In this document: piece by piece, positions 1 to 6,497 of the stretch
How positions within the stretch are numbered: the first letter of the stretch is position 1
Layout of the letters: each line of letters opens with the position of its first letter
Origin: Thiobacillus sp. UBA2487
GTDB taxonomy: Bacteria; Pseudomonadota; Gammaproteobacteria; Burkholderiales; Sulfuriferulaceae
DNA length: 6,497 bases
Assembly (NCBI GenBank): GCA_002341815.1
Contig: DDOT01000042.1
Location: forward strand, 1-6,497
Reading direction: 5' to 3'
The notes under the pieces: generated by a model
What the model was told of the DNA's origin: nothing
The model's input: the letters and a program-made list of their open reading frames with translations, nothing else
Databases searched by the model: none
Program-made: the position numbers and the translations under genes

Positions 1-286
1 CGAAATTGTCATCAAGGGACTGACGACTTCAGGACGCACTTTCCGGCCCAGTGATTGGGCCGAACGACTGTCCGGTTCACTATCAACCTTCGGCGAAGAT
101 CACCGGATGAACTACTCGCCATTTGTGCGCCCCATGACCATAGACGGCATCAAGTGCGTAATCGTTGAAAAGGCTCTGCAAAAAGAGCAACCTGCTACCT
201 ATGCGTTTCTTATGTCGTTTGCACGCGAAAATGAACTGCAAGTGGTTGATCAAACAGCGCAAATTACTGACGCACCAGCCAAATAA
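1..286 (+). CDS. DUF3579 family protein, 3' part
   Basis: The last 94 codons of a gene whose start lies left of the window; the first complete codon begins at base 2 and the stop is TAA at 284-286. The protein reads EIVIKGLTTSGRTFRPSDWA near the visible start, then an NYSPFVRP segment, GIKCVIVEKAL, and FLMSFARENELQVV near the end. The G-(T/S)-x-G-x-x-FRPSDWAERL and FAR-x-N-x-LQV blocks are what I know from the DUF3579 family, small (about 100 residues) proteins common in betaproteobacteria with no established function. Probably only a few N-terminal residues are missing. No signal peptide or membrane segment is visible in this part. It converges on rpsT across about 250 bp. Family call is fairly sure; function unknown. 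Confidence 0.8.
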   Translation, partial: EIVIKGLTTSGRTFRPSDWAERLSGSLSTFGEDHRMNYSPFVRPMTIDGIKCVIVEKALQKEQPATYAFLMSFARENELQVVDQTAQITDAPAK

Positions 287-330
287 GCAACAGCACCGCT
301 AAGAAAGCGCCCACTGATTCCCACCGGGTC

Positions 331-346
331 ACAACGAGCGCGTTGT
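331..346. repeat. 6-bp perfect stem-loop downstream of the DUF3579 gene
   Basis: ACAACG and CGTTGT pair perfectly around a 4-base loop (AGCG), 45 bases after the DUF3579 stop. There is no T-run after it on either strand, so it is a weak candidate for a transcript end and not a classical intrinsic terminator. Confidence 0.35.
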
Positions 347-376
347 CGGGATGAGATGCAAGGCGCGATTTGATCT

Positions 377-391
377 GCGTGATCATCACGC
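377..391. repeat. perfect 15-bp palindrome GCGTGAT-C-ATCACGC
   Basis: Two 7-bp arms around a single central base make a perfect dyad. The shape fits a dimeric regulator site, but no promoter is recognisable beside it and the flanking genes converge here, so an operator role is only a possibility. It could also be a short hairpin in either transcript. Chance occurrence is not excluded. Confidence 0.4.
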
Positions 392-406
392 GAATTCATG
401 AAAAGA

Positions 407-421
407 TCGGGCTAAACCACG
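407..421. repeat. copy 1 of a 15-bp near-identical direct repeat flanking rpsT
   Basis: TCGGGCTAAACCACG here matches TCGGGTTAAACCACG at 824-838 in 14 of 15 positions and in the same orientation. The two copies lie on either side of rpsT. This copy has no promoter-like sequence beside it. Confidence 0.4.
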
Positions 422-471
422 CAGCAATCAAGCAAAATTCAAATAGCGGGGAATGCCTGCAGACATGACGC

Positions 472-516
472 AAAACAACCAACCAGACCTCTTTCATATT
501 TCATATCGAAAGAAGG
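472..516 (-). terminator. candidate rpsT terminator (imperfect)
   Basis: Starting 20 bases past the rpsT stop, bases 488-499 can pair with 503-516 around a 3-base loop, giving 12 pairs with two single-base bulges (507, 514). On the minus strand the stem is followed by a T-rich stretch ending in TTTT (complement of 472-475). The stem is AT-rich and the T tract is interrupted, so it may be weak or not a terminator at all. Confidence 0.35.
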
Positions 517-535
517 CCGGTCGTTGCCAGAGGAA

Positions 536-802
536 TTATTGTGGCATGGCCTTGACGGCTGCAGACAGGCGGCTTTTATGACGGGCAGCCTTGTTTTTGT
601 GGATGATGTTTTTATCTGCGATACGATCAATCACGCCCATCGAAACCGAGAACGTGGTTTTGGCTTGGTTCTTGTCACCAGCCATCACTGCTTTACGAAC
701 CGCTTTAATGGCGGTGCGCAGCACAGAACGCATGGCAGCGTTACGGGCTCGCAGTTTATCGTTTTGTCTGGCGCGCTTGGCAGCTTGTGCGCTGTTGGCC
801 AT
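536..802 (-). CDS. rpsT: 30S ribosomal protein S20
   Basis: An 88-residue, strongly basic protein, the normal length for S20, which binds 16S rRNA early in small-subunit assembly. The N-terminus [18 protein letters not shown] is typical of the family, as are the central [13 protein letters not shown] segment and the C-terminal [21 protein letters not shown] segment. The start is fixed by AGGAG at 809-813, six bases upstream of the ATG. It has its own likely promoter (840-868) in the gap after serS, so it can be transcribed alone as well as by read-through from serS. No clear serS terminator lies between. S20 is known in Escherichia coli to limit its own synthesis at translation; nothing here proves the same control. 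Identification is very secure. Confidence 0.97.
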   Translation of the reverse strand: MANSAQAAKRARQNDKLRARNAAMRSVLRTAIKAVRKAVMAGDKNQAKTTFSVSMGVIDRIADKNIIHKNKAARHKSRLSAAVKAMPQ

Positions 803-823
803 TGGTCACTCCTGTAAATTCAG

Positions 824-838
824 TCGGGTTAAACCACG
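824..838. repeat. copy 2 of the direct repeat, in the rpsT leader
   Basis: Second copy of the motif seen at 407-421 (14 of 15 identical). It sits between the predicted -10 box (840-845) and the ribosome binding site (809-813), so it would cover the expected transcription start and first leader bases of rpsT. Confidence 0.4.
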
Positions 839-839
839 G

Positions 840-868
840 ATTATGTCATTCAACAGCTAAATAGGCAA
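840..868 (-). promoter_or_regulatory. sigma70-type promoter for rpsT
   Basis: On the minus strand TTGCCT (863-868) and CATAAT (840-845) are separated by exactly 17 bases; the -35 box matches the consensus in 4 of 6 and the -10 box in 5 of 6 positions. It lies entirely in the 72-bp gap between the serS stop and rpsT, giving a leader of about 30 bases before the rpsT ATG. Position, spacing and match make it a good candidate, though it is not experimentally shown. Confidence 0.65.
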
Positions 869-874
869 GCTTTT

Positions 875-3181
<2,307 letters not shown>

Positions 3182-3200
3182 TGCATTCATCACGCAAATC

Positions 3201-4373
3201 ATGTCCAGCGCCCTGCACAACCTTCCCGCCTTCTTGTTGTTGGTTGTCCGCCGCTTTTTGGCCGACAAATCCAACCAGACTGCTGCAAGCTTGACCTACA
3301 CGTCATTGCTGGCCGTTGTGCCGCTCATCGCCTTGGGGTTGGGTATTATTTCTGCATTCCCGGCATTTGGCGGTCTGTCGGAAAACTTTCGTGCTTTTGT
3401 CTTGCAAAACATGATGCCAGCCACTGCCAGCCACGTTATCAGCACATATTTACTGCCATTTTCGCAAAACGCCGGCAAACTCACTGCCATTGGCACCATT
3501 ACATTATCAGTGACAGCGCTGTTGATGATGCAAACCATTGAACATGCACTCAATGGCATTTGGCATGTGCGCCACAAACGGCCATGGGCACAACGCTTTA
3601 TTATTTATTGGGCAGTGCTGACCCTAGGCCCGATCCTGATCGGCGGCAGCTTGTACGCGGCATCCTTTCTGGCCAGCCAAGCGCTGGGATACAGCCATCA
3701 AATCAGCCGGTTAAGTCTGTTTGGACTGAAAATTGTACCCGGCATGTTTACCGTCGCTGCACTGGCGTTTCTGTACCAAAGCGTCCCCTATCGTCATGTC
3801 CCCGCCAATCATGCGTGGATTGGCGGCGCAATCGGTGGGTTATGCTTTGAAAGCATGAAACTGTTATATTCGGATTACATCAGCCATTTTTCGTCTTACA
3901 CCATGGTGTATGGTGCCTTCGCTGCCCTGCCGCTATTTCTGTTATGGGTATATCTATCATGGATGACCGTATTGATCGGCGCCACCATTACCGCCACCTT
4001 GCCGTATTATCACGCCCCGCATCTGGCAGCAGAACACCCGCCTGGACACGCCTTTACAGTTGTACTGCGCGTGTTGCGACGCTTGGCTCAAGCACAACAA
4101 CAGGGAGAAATCGTCAGCCTGCAACAATTGGCTCAGGCCAGCCATGCCAACTGGGACGAATTGGACCATTTGCTTTTCACACTGGCGGACGCACACCTGA
4201 TTTTACGCAGCGGCAAAGGTTGGGCCCTCGCCATGTCAGCAAACAACATTTCTGTCCGGCGGTTGTTTGACCAATTTGTCTACCATCCGTCCCGTCATGC
4301 ATGGTCTATTGAACAACTGGTGGCAGAACCGACCACCAGTCTGACTGATTGGATGGCACAAAACACCCACTAA
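3201..4373 (+). CDS. yihY: YihY/BrkB (UPF0761) family inner-membrane protein, long form
   Basis: A 390-residue protein with about six membrane segments, roughly 31-53, 93-113, 132-158, 173-194, 204-223 and 235-266. Family marks are TAASLTYTSLLAVVPLIA (27-44), the IEHALNGIWHVRHKRPW loop (113-129) and VYGAFAALPLFLLWVYLSW (236-254). The family was once labelled ribonuclease BN; that activity belongs to a different protein, and the true role is unknown. About 115 soluble residues follow the last membrane segment. Residues about 285-340 look like a winged-helix-type domain (VVLRVLRRLAQAQQQGEIVS, then a helical repeat and LILRSGKGWAL). This C-terminal part makes it about 100 residues longer than E. 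coli YihY. No Shine-Dalgarno is visible before the ATG. It is divergent from wrbA and convergent with the lyase gene. The symbol is family-level only. Confidence 0.88.
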   Translation: MSSALHNLPAFLLLVVRRFLADKSNQTAASLTYTSLLAVVPLIALGLGIISAFPAFGGLSENFRAFVLQNMMPATASHVISTYLLPFSQNAGKLTAIGTITLSVTALLMMQTIEHALNGIWHVRHKRPWAQRFIIYWAVLTLGPILIGGSLYAASFLASQALGYSHQISRLSLFGLKIVPGMFTVAALAFLYQSVPYRHVPANHAWIGGAIGGLCFESMKLLYSDYISHFSSYTMVYGAFAALPLFLLWVYLSWMTVLIGATITATLPYYHAPHLAAEHPPGHAFTVVLRVLRRLAQAQQQGEIVSLQQLAQASHANWDELDHLLFTLADAHLILRSGKGWALAMSANNISVRRLFDQFVYHPSRHAWSIEQLVAEPTTSLTDWMAQNTH

Positions 4374-4468
4374 ACGCACGTCATCCCTACAACAGCAACA
4401 CCAGAATGCCTTGACTGCCATCATACTCAATTAACGTTCGACGCCCGATGCAAAACCTGACAACCGAA

Positions 4469-5875
4469 CTAACCCGACATCGCAGCAGAACCCACGCCAT
4501 TCGCGGCTTGCAACACCAAGGCATCAAACGCCTCTGCCGTCATCAAACCCGTTTCTGCCACAATCTCCCGTACCGGCCGACCTGATTTTTCGGACTGTTT
4601 GGCAATTTCAGCCGCTTTCGCGTAACCGATTTGTGTATTGAGCAAAGTCGCCAACCCCACACTGGCATGAACGAAGTCCGCGCAACGTTGGCGATTAACC
4701 ACCAAACCCAACAGGTTTTTTTGTGTCGCTGCCCGCATTGCGTGAGTCAACCAGTCCATGGCGTCAAACAAGGCAGAACCCAAGGCTGGCATCATAACAT
4801 TCAATTCCAGTTGACCGGCTTGTGTCATCAGGGCCACAGCATGATCTTGCCCCAACACCTGATAACAAACCTGGTTCAGCATTTCAAACATCACCGGATT
4901 AACCTTGCCCGGCATAATCGATGACCCTGGCTGCACTGCCGGCAAGGTGATTTCTCCCAGTCCCGTACGCGGACCCGACGCAAGCAAACGCAAATCATTG
5001 GCAATACGGGTTAATTCAAGTGCCAATGCCCGGATCGCTGCCGATAACGCCTGAAGATCATGCATGGATTGCATTTGCCCGGCCAAATTGGAACTGACAA
5101 TCGGCTCACCCGTTAATTCAGCCAATTGGGCGGCCACCCGACGGGCGTAATCCGGCGATGTATTCAAACCGGTGCCGGCCGCCGACCCACCCAAACCGAT
5201 TTCGCACAACAGGGGCCGAACCGCTGCCAGTTGTTGCCCCACCCGGCGCAAAACCCAAGCATAGGCGGCAAATTCGCGCCCGATCGTCGTGGGTACCGCA
5301 TCCTGCAAATGGGTACGACCGCTTTTCACCGTATCAGACTCGCGCTCTGCAATGGCATTAAAGGCAGCGGCCATGGCATCAACCTCTTGAAGCAAACGCG
5401 GCAATTTAGCCAGCACTGCCAAACGAATGGCGGTTGGAATGGTATCGTTGGTGGATTGTCCCATGTTGACGTGATCATTGGGATTAACCGGTTGATAATC
5501 ACCGCAGGCGCCACCCAATGCCACGTTCGCCAAATTGGCAATCACTTCATTGCTGTTCATGTTGTGACTGGTTCCTGCCCCCGCCTGAAACCGGTCCACG
5601 ACAAACTGATCGAGAAACTCACCATTCAAAATTCGCTCACAAGCGGCTACAATGGCTTCACATCGCAACTGATCAAGCCAACCGGGTTGCAGGTTGGCAC
5701 GCGCAGCGGCCAGTTTGATGGTGACGTGTGCCCGAACAAAATCAGTATCCGGCATACGTCCGGACACCGGAAAGTTATCCACTGCCCGAGCAGTTTGTAT
5801 GCCATACCAAGCAGCGGCAGGAACCTTGTACTCGCCGAGCGAGTCTTTTTCAACACGATAGTTAGTCATTGTCAT
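4469..5875 (-). CDS. aspA: aspartate ammonia-lyase (aspartase/fumarase superfamily)
   Basis: A 468-residue lyase, expected to be a cytoplasmic homotetramer that interconverts L-aspartate with fumarate plus ammonia. The superfamily signature GSSIMPGKVNP is at 317-327: Ser318 is the expected catalytic base, Lys324 and Asn326 contact the substrate carboxylate. Other active-site stretches are GTSHNMNSNE (101-110), HVNMGQSTND (135-144) and GRTHLQDA (186-193). Aspartase is favoured over class II fumarase by the N-terminal WYGIQTARAVDNFPVSGR (23-40), by VNPVMFEMLNQVCYQVLG after the signature, by QAGQLELNVM (352-361), and by NTQIGYAKAAEIAKQ near the C-terminus. Fumarases usually have a TQCEALTMV-like stretch and ASGNFELNV instead. 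His104 and GRTHLQ differ from E. coli AspA but occur in other aspartases. ATG at 5873-5875 or 5867-5869 are both possible; neither has a good ribosome binding site. Superfamily certain, substrate probable. Confidence 0.85.
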   Translation of the reverse strand: MTMTNYRVEKDSLGEYKVPAAAWYGIQTARAVDNFPVSGRMPDTDFVRAHVTIKLAAARANLQPGWLDQLRCEAIVAACERILNGEFLDQFVVDRFQAGAGTSHNMNSNEVIANLANVALGGACGDYQPVNPNDHVNMGQSTNDTIPTAIRLAVLAKLPRLLQEVDAMAAAFNAIAERESDTVKSGRTHLQDAVPTTIGREFAAYAWVLRRVGQQLAAVRPLLCEIGLGGSAAGTGLNTSPDYARRVAAQLAELTGEPIVSSNLAGQMQSMHDLQALSAAIRALALELTRIANDLRLLASGPRTGLGEITLPAVQPGSSIMPGKVNPVMFEMLNQVCYQVLGQDHAVALMTQAGQLELNVMMPALGSALFDAMDWLTHAMRAATQKNLLGLVVNRQRCADFVHASVGLATLLNTQIGYAKAAEIAKQSEKSGRPVREIVAETGLMTAEAFDALVLQAANGVGSAAMSG

Positions 5876-5891
5876 TTATCTTTCAATACCA

Positions 5892-5921
5892 TTATTACCC
5901 ACACGGAGTTTACATGTTCAA
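5892..5921 (-). promoter_or_regulatory. weak candidate promoter for the aspA gene
   Basis: On the minus strand TTGAAC (5916-5921) and TAATAA (5892-5897) are 18 bases apart, matching consensus in 4 of 6 and 3 of 6 positions. The -35 box overlaps the first codons of the divergent thioredoxin gene. The gap between the two start codons is only 38 bp, so any promoter must overlap this area. Confidence 0.3.
5905..5908 (+). promoter_or_regulatory. ribosome binding site deciding the TlpA-like start
   Basis: GGAG five bases before ATG at 5914-5916. It favours this start over the in-frame ATG at 5869, which would put 15 polar and aromatic residues in front of the signal peptide and overlap the lyase gene. 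Confidence 0.7.
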
Positions 5922-6372
5922 GCGCATTTTATTCGCCCTGCTGCTGACGTTGGCCTCATCGACCAGCATGGCTTTCAATTTTACAGATACCCAGGGCCAT
6001 CAGCAAAATTTAGCGGATTATCGTGGCAAATGGGTTTTGGTTAATTTTTGGGCCACTTGGTGTCCGCCCTGTCGCGCTGAAATTCCGGATTTAATTGCCT
6101 TGCACAACCAATACCACAGCACCAAACTGGTGGTGATTGGTGTAGCCATGGATTATGATAATCCGACACAAGTGACACAATTTGCCAGAGAAATGCAAAT
6201 AACCTACCCAATTGTATTGGGTAACAGCAAAATTTCACAACAAGTCGGTGATGTGCAAGGATTACCTACGTCTTATCTGTATAACCCGCAGGGCAAGATT
6301 GTCGCATATCAGGTTGGTGCGTTAACCCGTACGGCAGTTGAAAGCTACATCAACAAAAAACCGACGCAATAA
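5914..6372 (+). CDS. exported TlpA-like thioredoxin-fold protein
   Basis: A 152-residue protein. Residues 1-20 form a signal peptide (MFKR, a hydrophobic stretch, then S-M-A before a likely cleavage at FNF), so the mature protein of about 132 residues is periplasmic. The thioredoxin fold shows the strand VLVNFWATWCPPCRAEIPDL (41-60), with the redox pair Cys50-Pro-Pro-Cys53, and the cis-proline loop GLPTSYLYNPQGK (116-128, Pro118). WCPPC with RxEIP is typical of TlpA/ResA-type reductases, which reduce disulfides outside the cytoplasm, for example in cytochrome c maturation or copper-site assembly. The client here is unknown and no cytochrome gene is in view. By hand count 5941-6360 is about 45% GC, lower than the stretches of serS I sampled. 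It is divergent from aspA across 38 bp. Fold and export are secure; pathway is not. Confidence 0.9.
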   Translation: MFKRILFALLLTLASSTSMAFNFTDTQGHQQNLADYRGKWVLVNFWATWCPPCRAEIPDLIALHNQYHSTKLVVIGVAMDYDNPTQVTQFAREMQITYPIVLGNSKISQQVGDVQGLPTSYLYNPQGKIVAYQVGALTRTAVESYINKKPTQ

Positions 6373-6379
6373 AGGCATG

Positions 6380-6413
6380 AAAAAGCCCTCGGCAACCAAT
6401 AGATGCCGAGGGC
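6380..6413 (-). terminator. strong intrinsic terminator for a minus-strand transcript from the right
   Basis: GCCCTCGGCA (6385-6394) pairs perfectly with TGCCGAGGGC (6404-6413) around a 9-base loop: a 10-bp GC-rich stem. On the minus strand it is followed by TTTTT (complement of 6380-6384). On the plus strand only CAATCAAG follows. It therefore best serves a minus-strand gene beyond the right edge, though the hairpin could also protect or partly stop the TlpA-like transcript, whose stop is 12 bases before the stem. Confidence 0.8.
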
Positions 6414-6497
6414 AATCAAGACACTTAACCCGATCATTTCATAAATTAACGCGTGCCCTCACTGGCCTTTTGTTTCATATTGAAATTTTATTCAATT
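6414..6497. other. noncoding right edge
   Basis: No plus-strand frame is coding. On the minus strand all three frames meet a stop within 23 bases of the edge (TGA at 6490-6492, TAA at 6488-6490, TGA at 6475-6477), so a gene coming from the right would have to end at one of these. Bases 6479-6496 hold an AT-rich inverted repeat, ATTGAA and TTCAAT around six bases. Confidence 0.5.

Larger units (their letters stand above)
287..535. other. intergenic region between convergent DUF3579 and rpsT
   Basis: About 250 bp with no reading frame that resembles a protein and no tRNA-like fold that I can see. It contains a small perfect hairpin (331-346), a perfect 15-bp palindrome (377-391), one copy of a near-repeat also found in the rpsT leader (407-421), and an imperfect AT-rich hairpin just past the rpsT stop (488-516). 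It is longer than needed for two convergent terminators, so a degraded gene or small RNA cannot be excluded. Confidence 0.5.

Noticed and set aside
524..817. Open frames on the plus strand opposite rpsT
   Set aside because: Shadow frames of a highly conserved ribosomal protein gene.
4374..4468. Search for a bidirectional terminator between the convergent YihY and aspA genes
   Set aside because: No stem longer than about five pairs with a T-run is visible on either strand.
5869..5913. Earlier ATG for the TlpA-like gene
   Set aside because: It would place a non-signal-like segment before the signal peptide and overlap the lyase gene; the ATG at 5914 has a proper GGAG site.
5126..5947. Long open frame on the plus strand opposite aspA (273 codons)
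   Set aside because: It lies almost wholly antisense to a clear lyase gene, its translation has no recognisable motif and low-complexity composition, and such frames arise from the codon bias of the real gene.

Overview
The window looks like ordinary chromosomal core sequence from a proteobacterium, most likely a betaproteobacterium (inference). The pointers are a DUF3579 gene next to rpsT, a wrbA-DUF2069-serS cluster, and a divergently placed long-form YihY/BrkB gene. Base composition is moderate and stop codons are standard. I see no insertion sequence, phage gene, CRISPR array, rRNA or tRNA, and no convincing undescribed system.

Layout from left to right. The 3' part of a DUF3579 gene (+) enters from the left edge. 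About 250 bp without a gene follows, holding a perfect 15-bp palindrome, a small hairpin and one copy of a 15-bp near-repeat. rpsT (ribosomal protein S20, -) comes next, with a good sigma70-like promoter just outside the end of serS. Then come serS (seryl-tRNA synthetase, -), a DUF2069 membrane protein (-) and a WrbA-type flavoprotein (-). The last three are tightly packed: a 10-nt overlap and then a 12-nt gap. They probably form one operon read from a promoter near 3153-3181. A YihY/BrkB-family membrane protein (+) runs the other way from the same 80-bp gap. It converges on an aspartase/fumarase-superfamily gene (-), best called aspartate ammonia-lyase. Divergent from that, with only 38 bp between start codons, is a small exported TlpA-like thioredoxin (+). 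The right edge holds a strong hairpin whose T-run lies on the minus side, so it probably ends a transcript coming from beyond the window, plus AT-rich noncoding sequence.

Functionally the genes are housekeeping: translation (rpsT, serS), quinone redox chemistry (wrbA), aspartate/fumarate metabolism (aspA), envelope thiol redox (TlpA-like) and two conserved membrane proteins of uncertain role. Points worth a second look are a replaced conserved Asn in SerRS beside a 9-nt tandem repeat, the GTG start of wrbA, the missing Shine-Dalgarno and C-terminal extension of the YihY protein, the substrate assignment of the lyase, the repeats flanking rpsT and the orientation of the right-edge terminator.
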